DNA from: Vulcanimicrobiota bacterium
GTDB lineage: Bacteria > Vulcanimicrobiota > Xenobia > Xenobiales > JADMJV01
Reading direction: 5' to 3'
NCBI GenBank assembly: GCA_022842865.1
Contig: JALHOV010000018.1
Location: 1-32,046, forward strand
Length of the DNA: 32,046 bases
Shown here: positions 20,769 to 28,445 of the stretch, piece after piece
Position numbering within the stretch: position 1 is the first letter of the stretch
Layout of the letters: every line of letters starts with the position of its first letter
Translations under genes and position numbers: made by a program
Notes under the pieces: generated by a model
Told to the model about the DNA's origin: nothing
The model's input: the letters and a program-made list of their open reading frames with translations, nothing else
Database searches by the model: none

Positions 20769-21650
20769 ATGAGAATCCTGTTGCTCGTCCTACTGTTCAC
20801 CGTCTCGGCTTTTGCTCAGGAAAAGATCCAATGGTATGCCACCTGGGAGATGGGTTTGCGCCAGGCTCGCGCCAGCGGCCGGCCGATTCTGCTGATCGCG
20901 GCTGCCCCTCATTGTCACAATGTATCCGGCATCTGGTGACCCGGTAAGCAAGCTATGGACAGGAGTTTCCTGTCCCGACCCGAGGTTGTGCAGGCCTCGC
21001 GCAAATTCATCTGCATCCGTCTGGCCACTTATGAAAGCTTTGAAGAAGCGCAAATGCTGCGCGGCATTTTTCTGGGCGGGTCGGGTCAGGTGGAGAACAC
21101 CACCTTCGCCCTGCTCAGTCCGGACGGCCGAACGCCGCTGGTCTATTCGGGACGCAGTCCCGACTTCGCCTTCGTCAGCTCTCAACAGATGGCCGCCACC
21201 ATGGTTCGCATTTCCGAGCGCTACCAGGGACGGGCCAGCGGTGAACTGCCGGCTGTGGTCAACCTGCGCCTGGCGGTCAACGTAGCCGCCTGTGACGGCC
21301 TGCCGGTATTGGCTCTTACGTCCCCAGACGCCAAACAACTGCGTAACTGGCAGAGCCGACTGGCGGCCGTCGCTTGGGACCCGGCGCTCTTGGGAAAAGC
21401 CATCTACTGCCTGGACCAGAGAGCCACCCCAAAGCCCGGGTTGTTGGTGCTGGCGCCCGGGAAATTCGGACTCGACAGCCAGCCCCTGGGTTGGCTGGAT
21501 CCAGACTCGGCGAACCTCGCGGCTGAACTTCAGAGGCTTTTGAGCAGCTATCGAGCGGCCGACAAGAATGCCCGCGATCACATTCTGGAGGGCAACCAGC
21601 GAGGAGTGTACTGGCAGACCCAGATTCCCGTCACCGATCCCCATAAGTAG
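20769..21650 (+). CDS. candidate selenoprotein: thioredoxin-like secreted protein with in-frame TGA
   Basis: Read through one TGA (20937-20939), this is 293 aa. The first 56 codons give a signal peptide (RILLLVLLFTVSAFAQ) and a thioredoxin-like beta strand, GRPILLIAAAPHCHNV. The same frame continues after the TGA with PGKQAMDRSFLSRPEVVQ, then FICIRLATYE, as in thioredoxin-fold proteins of the 'FxxPEVxxxxxxFxxVxxD' kind. Neither half makes sense alone: the first lacks the fold, and the second, starting at ATG 20955, lacks the export signal and has no good ribosome-binding site. A SECIS-like hairpin follows at 20957-20975, so residue 57 may be selenocysteine, eight residues after Cys49. A nonsense mutation or sequencing error is the alternative. 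It lies 14 nt after the kinase gene. Confidence 0.65.
20957..20975 (+). promoter_or_regulatory. SECIS-like hairpin downstream of the in-frame TGA
   Basis: GGACAGGA (20957-20964) is perfectly complementary to TCCTGTCC (20968-20975), leaving a GTT apical loop (or AGTTT if the top A-T pair is open). The stem begins 17 nt after the TGA and the loop lies 24-25 nt after it. Bacterial SECIS elements typically have the apical loop 16-37 nt from the UGA and a G among its first two bases, often GU; both conditions hold. Confidence 0.6.
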
Positions 21651-21684
21651 GTTCCGGACCCTCGGGTGCGGAAACAGGGGCCCA

Positions 21685-22575
21685 ATGAAAGAGGCACCCC
21701 GCGTCCTCGTTCTCGAGGACGATCTGATTATGCTTGAGACTTTGTGCGGGGTGCTGCGCTTTCATAACTACGACCCGCGAGCGGCCGAGAGCGCCGATAC
21801 GGCCATCGAGCTAGCCAAGATTATTCCCTTTCATCTGATTGTGTCGGATATCCGCATTGGCGGCCCTCAAGACGGTCTGGCGGTCATGCAGAAGATCAAG
21901 AAATTCCAGCCCAAGGCAAAGATCGTCATGTTGACGGGCTACGCCGACGAAGATGCCGCTCGCCGCGCTGTCGAGATCCTGGTGGATGATTATGTCCACA
22001 AGCCCATCAAACTGCCGGTCCTGATGGAAGTGGTGGAACGGGTGCTGAATCCGCCGCCTCGCCAGTTCTCCCCGCTGGCCGGGCTGCGCAGCCTGCTGGC
22101 CGGCCCCATCAAGCTGATGGAGCAGGCTAAGGCCCAAAAGGTGCAGCGTATGCTGGGCTTGCTGGAACAGGAAAAGCACAAGGTCCTGCAGGCATTCTTC
22201 GTGTCGCTGCGCGCCCGTGGCCTGAGCAAGTCGGCCTCTCTAGAACTTTGGGATCAGTTAGAGAAGCTGGAGGCCGCCTGGCTGCAGCTGCCCGGAACCC
22301 CCACCGAAGAAGCGCTTCAGGGGATGGGTGTGGCCTACCGAAAGGTCTACGAGCGCATGGCCCACTATCAGAAGACCGGCAACGTGGCCAGTCTACCGCC
22401 GCGCGACGGCAAAGCGGTCTCCCGCAGCGGCTTTCAAGCCATGGTCGATATTGTGCAGGCCGGTCGGGTGGCTCAGGAAGAGCTGCTGCTCTTGCTGGAA
22501 GCCCGACTCAAGCCCGACAAAGCGGCCGCTCTGCCCCCCGCTTTGCAGGAGGTCTTACAGCAGCTAATAGGGTGA
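21685..22575 (+). CDS. response regulator with a helical C-terminal domain
   Basis: 296 aa from ATG 21685, preceded by AGGGG at close spacing. The N-terminal receiver (about residues 6-125) has the acidic pair in VLEDD, the phospho-acceptor Asp in VSDIRIGG, Thr in MLTGYADED and Lys in HKPIKLP. The rest (about 130-296) is all helical and charged with no recognised DNA-binding or enzymatic motif (QEKHKVLQAFFVSLRARGLS, LLLLLEARLKPDKAAALPP), so it probably works by protein contact. It follows the thioredoxin-like gene by 34 nt, forming a three-gene signalling operon with the receiver-kinase. Its 3' end overlaps the convergent next gene by 12 bp. Confidence 0.85.
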   Translation: MKEAPRVLVLEDDLIMLETLCGVLRFHNYDPRAAESADTAIELAKIIPFHLIVSDIRIGGPQDGLAVMQKIKKFQPKAKIVMLTGYADEDAARRAVEILVDDYVHKPIKLPVLMEVVERVLNPPPRQFSPLAGLRSLLAGPIKLMEQAKAQKVQRMLGLLEQEKHKVLQAFFVSLRARGLSKSASLELWDQLEKLEAAWLQLPGTPTEEALQGMGVAYRKVYERMAHYQKTGNVASLPPRDGKAVSRSGFQAMVDIVQAGRVAQEELLLLLEARLKPDKAAALPPALQEVLQQLIG

Positions 22576-23217
22576 GATCTGAAAGACCTGCCCATGGGCG
22601 TCCTGGCCCTCCCAGCTAATCTCCACTCGCTCCCGCTCGTTCTCTTCGCGGTCCAGTCCGGCCACCCACACGTCGCGAATCTCCGGGTCGAGCTCTACGT
22701 CTTCCTGCAGTTGCCCCTGGCCGGGCACGCTCATGGAGGTGGGCAGCACCCGGTAGAAGTTGTGCGTGGTTTTGCCAGCGGAATCCAGGTAGCGCACGCG
22801 AAAAGCGGTCACCCGCAGGCTCTCTTTGGCCAGATTGGCGAACTGGAAGTGGGCCATCAGGCAGTCGACGCCGCCCAGCAGATTGCGTTTGAGCTCCAGG
22901 GTAAAGCTGCCCTGAAGCGGAGGAGCGACCACCGCTGGCGTCGCTGGGACCGGCGAGGCGGCCAGCGTCGGGCTTAGCCACGGTGAAAACAGACGGCGCG
23001 GGCCTTCCGGCAGTCGAGCCGCCAGGGCCTGGGCTCCACCCGGTAGCATGCGCGGTAAGTAGAGCAGAGTGGCCCCCAGGGCCATCGCGCCCAGCACTCC
23101 CAGGCCTACTTTCAGGTGACCGCGGTCTTTTTCGCGCACAAAAGCGACAAGGTTGAGCACGGTGGCCGAAAACCCGATCAGGCCGGCCACCACCGTCAGG
23201 ATTTGAATCTCACTCAT
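22564..23217 (-). CDS. two-helix membrane protein with a soluble beta domain
   Basis: 217 aa from ATG 23217, no family recognised. Two transmembrane helices lie in the first 65 residues (ILTVVAGLIGFSATVLNLVAFV and VGLGVLGAMALGATLLYLP), joined by a short charged loop REKDRGHLK. An Ala/Pro-rich linker follows (about 80-105). The remaining ~110 residues look like a small beta-sandwich (SFTLELKRNLLGGVDCLMAH, LRVTAFRVRYLDSAGKTTHN, DVWVAGLDREENERERVEIS), reminiscent of extracytoplasmic FxLYD-type domains, which is a loose impression. Starting 20 codons further upstream is possible but adds no sensible sequence. Divergent from the acylase gene. Confidence 0.72.
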   Translation of the reverse strand: MSEIQILTVVAGLIGFSATVLNLVAFVREKDRGHLKVGLGVLGAMALGATLLYLPRMLPGGAQALAARLPEGPRRLFSPWLSPTLAASPVPATPAVVAPPLQGSFTLELKRNLLGGVDCLMAHFQFANLAKESLRVTAFRVRYLDSAGKTTHNFYRVLPTSMSVPGQGQLQEDVELDPEIRDVWVAGLDREENERERVEISWEGQDAHGQVFQISPY

Positions 23218-23310
23218 ATTTTCATAGGGTCCCCCATTTCTCAGCGTAATACTCTTGCCGCTCGAATTTAGTTTCACGATCGTGGGCGAGGGGAGGTTCC
23301 TCCCTTAGGA

Positions 23311-25425
23311 ATGTGGATATTCCCACCCATGAAGCAATCACTGCCCGGTCAACACGGCCTTGTTCGCATTCGTTGGAACGGTCGCGGGGTGCCCAGCATT
23401 CGCGCTCAGCACTGGGACGATTTGTGTTGGGGTCTTGGCTATGCACACGGTCGGGACCGACGTTATCAGATGGAGATGCAGCGCCGGCTGGCCAGCGGGC
23501 GGCTGTCCGAGGTTTTCTCCAAGCTGACCTTCCGAGCCGATTGTTTCGTGCGCAAGCTGGATCTGGTCGGTCTGTGCCGGCGCGAATTGGAACTTTACCG
23601 GCCCCAGGAACTGGCGGGATTGCAGGCTTACTGCGCCGGCGTCAATTTCCGTGCCGAGCGGCCCTGGGCCATGCGTTTGCTGGGGATGCCCCTGACCGAA
23701 TGGACTCCGCTGGACTGCCTGCTCTGGGTCAAGATGATGGCCTTCGGACTGGCCGCCAACTGGGAACAGGAGCTCCTTCGTGGACAACTGGCCGCCACTC
23801 ATCCGGAAGCCCTGGAAAGTTGGGGAGCCATGACCGCTCCCCCCGGCTTTCCTCAGGTATCCGGCCAGCCCACCCGGGTGCGGTTACAAGAGCTACGCGA
23901 GGAATGGGAGCTCATTCAGCAGAGCTTGCCGGCGGGCCTGACGCCGGCGGGGCCGGGCAGCAACGCCTGGGCCGTGTGCGGACGCCTGAGCGCCAGCGGC
24001 AAGCCCATGTTGGCCAGCGATCCCCATCTGGCTCCGAAGGCGCCCGATAGCTGGTACCAGGCCGAGCTGATCTGGCCCGAAGGACACGTGCTGGGAGCGA
24101 CCATGGCCGGCTTTCCGGGGGTGGTCATCGGGCAGAATCGCAGTCTGGCCTGGGGAGCCACCAATTCCTACATCGACGTCCAGGATCTCTTTTGGGAGAA
24201 GGTTGACGGCAACGTGAGCGAGCGTTGGGAGGGAATCGGGGTGCGCGGCTTCGGCACAAAACGCGTGCTGGTTCAGTCCACCGAGCGGGGCCCTTTGTTG
24301 GTGCCGGTGCGCGAAGGCCATTCGCTCTCTCTGGCCTGGACTGGACAGCAGCCTGGCGAATTCTTCCGCGCACTTTTCGGGCTGAACTTCGCTCGCGATC
24401 TGGTGGAAGCTCGCCAGGCCATGCGCCACTGGGTCGCCCCCAGTTTGTGTTATGTGTTGGCCGACATAGAGAACATCGGTTACCAGGTGGTGGGACACAT
24501 TCCGCGCCGCGGCAAAGGGACGGGTCTGGTGCCGGTGCCGGCTTGGAAAGAGGAATTCACCTGGCAAGGCCTGCTGGATTTCGAGGAGTGGCCCGCCCTG
24601 ACCAATCCGGAGAGTGGTTTCGTGGTTTGCGCCAATCACGGCCTGGGGCCGGATTTGTCTTGGGATTTCAACAGCGGCATCCGCGCCCAGCGCATCGAGC
24701 GGCTCCTGGCTGCGCAAGGTCAGCACGACTGGCGTAGCTTCGCCAAGATTCAGATGGACATTTTCAGTTCGCCGGCCCGTCGTTTTGCCGACTTATGCCT
24801 GAAGTTGGCGGATTTCCCCCACCCCTGGATGCTCCGAGACCTGCGACACTGGGACGGCAACATGCGCTCCGACAGCCGGGCTGCTCTGCTGGCGGCTTGC
24901 GGGTTACTTTGCTTGACCCAGCTGGCTTTGCCTGACCAGTGGCGGGGACTTTTCCTGGGCCCCGATACCCACCATCCACTGCTTAAGCGTGGTGGGCATT
25001 TGTCCAGGTTGCAGCCGTGGGTTTTACACTGGGTGGAGGAAGATTCTGAGCGGCTGGCTCTGGTGCGCGAGGCCCTTCTGGAGACTCACCAGCGGCTCGC
25101 CAGGAAACTGGGACATCCGGGCAGCTGGAACTGGGGTCGTATGCACGGGCTGCGCTTACCCTTTGGACGCTGGCTGCCCATGGATGGAGACGCGGACACT
25201 CCCAACCAGGCGGGCTTTTTGTGCGACCGAGAATTGCCGGGGACGATTTGTCTGATCGGAAGCTTCCGGATGATCGCGGAAGTTGGCCAGCCCGAAAAAT
25301 GCCGTAGCTGTCACTTTCCGGGGCAATCCGGGCGCTGGAATAGTGGCCATTACGGCGACGGAGTCGAGGATTGGCGCCACGGTCGTTACACCTGGTTGAG
25401 CGCCAGGGACACCGTCTCGAGCTAG
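23311..25425 (+). CDS. penicillin-acylase-family (S45) Ntn-hydrolase
   Basis: 704 aa. S45 proteins are autocatalytically cut into alpha and beta chains; the new N-terminal Ser is the nucleophile. Here the cleavage motif GPGSNAWAV places it at Ser217. Other family marks are WDDLCWGLGYAHGRDRRYQMEM near the N-terminus, KPMLASDPHLAPKAPDSWY after the nucleophile, TNPESGFVVCANHGLG with the oxyanion Asn, and SGIRAQRIERLL. Members hydrolyse amides such as penicillin side chains, acyl-homoserine lactones or cyclic lipopeptides; the substrate here is unknown. There is no signal peptide from either ATG 23311 or ATG 23329, although most S45 enzymes are exported. A GGGAGG/CCTCCC inverted repeat lies just upstream of the start. 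Confidence 0.92.
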   Translation: MWIFPPMKQSLPGQHGLVRIRWNGRGVPSIRAQHWDDLCWGLGYAHGRDRRYQMEMQRRLASGRLSEVFSKLTFRADCFVRKLDLVGLCRRELELYRPQELAGLQAYCAGVNFRAERPWAMRLLGMPLTEWTPLDCLLWVKMMAFGLAANWEQELLRGQLAATHPEALESWGAMTAPPGFPQVSGQPTRVRLQELREEWELIQQSLPAGLTPAGPGSNAWAVCGRLSASGKPMLASDPHLAPKAPDSWYQAELIWPEGHVLGATMAGFPGVVIGQNRSLAWGATNSYIDVQDLFWEKVDGNVSERWEGIGVRGFGTKRVLVQSTERGPLLVPVREGHSLSLAWTGQQPGEFFRALFGLNFARDLVEARQAMRHWVAPSLCYVLADIENIGYQVVGHIPRRGKGTGLVPVPAWKEEFTWQGLLDFEEWPALTNPESGFVVCANHGLGPDLSWDFNSGIRAQRIERLLAAQGQHDWRSFAKIQMDIFSSPARRFADLCLKLADFPHPWMLRDLRHWDGNMRSDSRAALLAACGLLCLTQLALPDQWRGLFLGPDTHHPLLKRGGHLSRLQPWVLHWVEEDSERLALVREALLETHQRLARKLGHPGSWNWGRMHGLRLPFGRWLPMDGDADTPNQAGFLCDRELPGTICLIGSFRMIAEVGQPEKCRSCHFPGQSGRWNSGHYGDGVEDWRHGRYTWLSARDTVSS

Positions 25426-25444
25426 CAAGCCGATGTGACATCGA

Positions 25445-26404
25445 TCAATCCAGGGCCTCTAACTGATCGCGAAAATCGCCCCCCATTTTCACAACCAGGT
25501 CGTCGAGGTTGTTGGGATGGGTGGCGATTTTGCGTTCACATTGATCCAGGGCCTGGTCCACGCTTCCGGAGAGTTCATACCAGTGTCGATAAAACCCCGG
25601 GATCAGGTAAAGCAGGGCCAGATTGCCCAGCAGTGGCCTGCGATTGATCAAGGTTTTGCCGTGCAGTAGCGCGCGCAGATAGGCCTCCAGTGGCTCTTGA
25701 GGGGCCTTCTTGCCTTTTGGGGGAGCGGGCTTTTCACCGCAATGAGCCAGCAGGTTGCTGAACCAGTGAAGTTCCATGAGCAGCAACGGCTCATGCGGCG
25801 GTTCCAGGGCGGCCGCACTCCATTCCAGGTAAGCCTGCAGAGGCCGCCGGGGATTCAGGCTCCACTGAGCCAGCGCCCAGAAGCCCTCGGCCAGCCCCGG
25901 TTCAACGGACTCCCGCCCCAACAGGAACTCTTCCAACTGGCGATACTCGGACCAGCCTAGCCGGCTCTGTTGCCAGACCTTGACCCCGTCGCCTCCCCAC
26001 AGGGGCAATGAGGACGCTATCTCCGCCAATTCCCGTCGGTAATCTTCCAGGGCCTCGCCCTGATTGTTTTGAATCGAGGGGCAGCTGAAGGAAGTGCCCA
26101 CGAAGATACCGTCCGGGGTGTTGGTCAGCCGAAAAGGGAACTGGCGGCAGCCGCGAGGCTTGGCGGCGGCCCCCAGTTCCGAGTGGATTTGGCAGCGTTG
26201 ATCATTCCCCAGAAAGTTGCAGGCTGCTTGAGAGTCTCGGCGCGCGAAGACCGAGCCGTCCTTTTCTTCAAGGCCTTTGCGGAAGGGGGTTGCCTTCAAC
26301 TGCTCGGCCGTCCGGGGGTCGACCCGGATACGCCAGCCACGACAACAGCGGGCGCACTGGCTGCATGTGAATTTCTGGCCGGGCGCGAAGTGCCAGTCGG
26401 TCAA
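25445..26404 (-). CDS. YkgJ/FliB-like cysteine-cluster protein
   Basis: 319 aa. The N-terminal ~95 residues have the YkgJ cysteine cluster: C14-x2-C17-x2-C20-C21, C62 in ACNFLGNDQRC, C71 and C86 in RGCRQFPF. The family probably binds a metal or Fe-S cluster, and FliB, which methylates flagellin lysines, carries a similar module. The remaining 220 residues are helical with many Trp and Leu and have no recognised motif; no flagellar genes are in view. The start is TTG 26404, overlapping the stop of the HAD gene as TTGA, so translation is likely coupled. The 3' end faces the acylase gene across 19 bp. Confidence 0.82.
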   Translation of the reverse strand: MTDWHFAPGQKFTCSQCARCCRGWRIRVDPRTAEQLKATPFRKGLEEKDGSVFARRDSQAACNFLGNDQRCQIHSELGAAAKPRGCRQFPFRLTNTPDGIFVGTSFSCPSIQNNQGEALEDYRRELAEIASSLPLWGGDGVKVWQQSRLGWSEYRQLEEFLLGRESVEPGLAEGFWALAQWSLNPRRPLQAYLEWSAAALEPPHEPLLLMELHWFSNLLAHCGEKPAPPKGKKAPQEPLEAYLRALLHGKTLINRRPLLGNLALLYLIPGFYRHWYELSGSVDQALDQCERKIATHPNNLDDLVVKMGGDFRDQLEALD

Positions 26405-27456
26405 TCGGCGGCGGGTTTGTCTTCGGACAACAACTGAGTCAGGTGATGATCGAGACCCGGGCCGAGCTCTCCAAAGGGGACTCGTTCCACGTTGTCCTGG
26501 CCCTCCATGATTTTGGCCACTTCGGGGCGGTCACCAGAAACGATCCGATGGTTGGGTACGCCTAGAAAGGAATCTGGTAGAAGCATGGTGTCATTGGTGT
26601 TGTCGCCAGCGGTGATGACCGCTTGCACGCTGGGATATCGGCGCACCAGATAACTGACCAGGCTTTCTTTGGAAATGTTGTTGGGCTCGATAAGGTAGAT
26701 CTGGTGGCAGCTACGGTCGACAAACTGCTTGGCAGTCAGGCCGACGCCCTGCTTGGTGAGACGGTCTTCCAGTTTGCGGGCGAGCTTGCGGGCAAAGTCC
26801 CGGTGGGCCGGGGTCAGCGGTTTGTTGACGTCCTTGAAGTCAGCTCGGAACATGAGCGTGGTCTGGTCCTTGGTAAGCGCTACCACAGCCACTTCCCCTC
26901 TTTTCCCGCCGGGAATGGGCGCGACAAAAGCGTCCCGTTCGTGGTGCGGGGGCGGCAGGGGCACGGCGCAGCGTTCGAAGCCAAAATCGTTCAGCACACC
27001 GTGGGTGGCCCGCATGACCAGTTCGGTGTTGAAACCTCCTGAGCGGCGCGAGACTTCCTGGTCCCAATCGCGGTCGCTTTCGTGAACCTTCAGGCCGGTG
27101 AGCCATTCCTCGGTCGGTTGGTTTTTACTGTTGATGTAAACCTGTTGTCCGCCGTTGGTGCCGATGAACTGCATAGGGACGCCCTTGAAGAATGGCGCCA
27201 GTTGCTGAATCTGGCTCAGCCCGCGGGCGCTGCACAGACCATTGATGGTCTTTCCATCGTATTTATTGAGAGTTTCCTTGGTGCGTCCCAACTTGTCGAC
27301 GTCGGCCACCTGATTGTAGCTTTTCCAAGGAACAAAGGTGTCGTCAATGTCGGAAAATACGAGAACACTCGGATCGTTGGGCAAGCCTGTAGGGCCGGGT
27401 TTGCGGAAGTCGCAGCCGGGAGTCAGGAACGAGGAAAAGAAGCCCTTCAGGTCCAC
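26401..27456 (-). CDS. HAD-superfamily hydrolase, Cof/trehalose-phosphatase-like
   Basis: 351 aa from a GTG start; no clear ribosome-binding site. HAD motif I is FSDIDDTFVPW with nucleophile Asp36 and acid/base Asp38. Motif IV is TAGDNTNDTMLL at about residues 283-294. Between them lies a large cap (about 90-260), consistent with the type-C2 caps of Cof, trehalose-6-phosphate or sucrose-phosphate phosphatases, though the cap sequence did not let me choose. The DNTNDT in place of DGxND is a mild variant. It lies 34 bp after the secreted helical protein gene and is coupled to the YkgJ/FliB-like gene. Confidence 0.82.
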   Translation of the reverse strand: MDLKGFFSSFLTPGCDFRKPGPTGLPNDPSVLVFSDIDDTFVPWKSYNQVADVDKLGRTKETLNKYDGKTINGLCSARGLSQIQQLAPFFKGVPMQFIGTNGGQQVYINSKNQPTEEWLTGLKVHESDRDWDQEVSRRSGGFNTELVMRATHGVLNDFGFERCAVPLPPPHHERDAFVAPIPGGKRGEVAVVALTKDQTTLMFRADFKDVNKPLTPAHRDFARKLARKLEDRLTKQGVGLTAKQFVDRSCHQIYLIEPNNISKESLVSYLVRRYPSVQAVITAGDNTNDTMLLPDSFLGVPNHRIVSGDRPEVAKIMEGQDNVERVPFGELGPGLDHHLTQLLSEDKPAAD

Positions 27457-27490
27457 GTGTGGTTATTTCTCAGCATCGGTGGGGAATCCT

Positions 27491-28351
27491 CTACTTCTTG
27501 CCTTGAGCCAGGCGTTGGGCCTCTTCGGCCGCCGAGCTGTAGCCCAGGCGAGCCAGGGCGGTGGCGGCCTGAGCGTAAAAATTGCGCCCTTTGTCCCATT
27601 CGGGGTGAAGTTGCAGCACCCACTTGAGGGTTGAGTAGCCGAGTTGGGCGGTGGGGTATTTGTCGGAAAGCACCAGTTGCAGTTCATCAGGCCGCAACCT
27701 GGTGGCCATTAGAATCTGATCCAGGCTACGCTGAGCCAGGCTTTCGTCCATCTCGCGCAGTTCGCGCTTGGCGGTAAGCACGCCGCTGGAGGCCAAATAG
27801 CGGATCCAGTTGTTGCCTCCCGGGTGCTCTATCGCTCGGGTCAGCCAGGTGATCGATTCCTCATAGCGTTTCAGTTCGCCGCACAGGTTGCCCATGCTGG
27901 AGTAGAACTCGAGCAGGGTGGGCGCGAAATCTTCGGAGCGAATCTCGCGTTGTTTGCCTTCGAAGGGATAGACCACCGGGAAGTTCTTGCTGTCGGAAAG
28001 GAAGACCATGTCGCCGGCTGCCTGAGACCACGCGTCGTAGGCTTCTTTGGAATGTTTGAGCACCCGTGCCACATAGCCTATTTCATAGAGAAAGTTGGCT
28101 CGATAGTAGCGGGCCGCTCGGCCCCCTTCGTCCTTGCCCTGGCAGAGGCGGTCCAGACTGGCTTGCACGCTCGTGTATTCGGCCTTCATTCCGGCAAAAT
28201 CGGACTCGGTCAGTTCCTGGGGCTGGGTATCGTCCTCAATGTCGCGCAGCCGATTGTAGGCTTTGACCGCCTCTTCCAGAGGGGTAGCGGGGACGCACCA
28301 GGCGGGACCGCAGAGAACGGCGGCCAGCGTGAGGCAGACGAGCATTCGCAT
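27491..28351 (-). CDS. secreted TPR-like helical protein
   Basis: 286 aa from ATG 28351, with GAAGAG upstream. A signal peptide is clear (RMLVCLTLAAVLCGPAWC), ending in a Cys context that is not a convincing lipobox. The mature part is all helical with TPR-like pairs: YEIGYVARVLKHSKEAYDAW, YSSMGNLCGELKRYEESITW, YAQAATALARLGYSSAAEEA. This suggests a periplasmic or surface scaffold protein. No enzymatic motif. It heads a minus-strand operon with the HAD and YkgJ/FliB-like genes and is divergent from the clostripain-like gene (94-bp gap). Confidence 0.75.
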   Translation of the reverse strand: MRMLVCLTLAAVLCGPAWCVPATPLEEAVKAYNRLRDIEDDTQPQELTESDFAGMKAEYTSVQASLDRLCQGKDEGGRAARYYRANFLYEIGYVARVLKHSKEAYDAWSQAAGDMVFLSDSKNFPVVYPFEGKQREIRSEDFAPTLLEFYSSMGNLCGELKRYEESITWLTRAIEHPGGNNWIRYLASSGVLTAKRELREMDESLAQRSLDQILMATRLRPDELQLVLSDKYPTAQLGYSTLKWVLQLHPEWDKGRNFYAQAATALARLGYSSAAEEAQRLAQGKK

Positions 28352-28433
28352 TGTTTGCTCTTCCCAGCCCACCCGGTCCGGTCCTTTGACGCAGGATTAA
28401 CATGGGTTTCACCGCCGGCGGCTCGGGGAGGGC

Positions 28434-28439
28434 TACACT
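28434..28439 (+). promoter_or_regulatory. -10-like hexamer (TACACT) before the clostripain-like start
   Basis: TACACT ends 6 nt before GTG 28446, which would put the transcription start at the start codon. A -35 at the usual distance is not evident; TTGACG occurs further upstream at 28386-28391. GAGGAG (28441-28446) overlaps the GTG and cannot serve it, although it could serve a TTG at 28461. Confidence 0.4.
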
Positions 28440-28445
28440 CGAGGA

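Noticed and set aside
20769-21650. Genome-wide reassignment of TGA (code 4 or 25)
   Set aside because: sucC, the lptA-like gene, murQ and the spoIID-like gene all stop at TGA at the expected family length, often overlapping the next start.
20955-21650. Independent gene starting at ATG 20955
   Set aside because: It lacks a good ribosome-binding site and begins in the middle of a thioredoxin-like region that continues in frame from upstream.
26401-27456. Specific call as sucrose-phosphate phosphatase
   Set aside because: HAD motifs I and IV are clear, but the cap region shows nothing specific to sucrose phosphate and no partner synthase is nearby.
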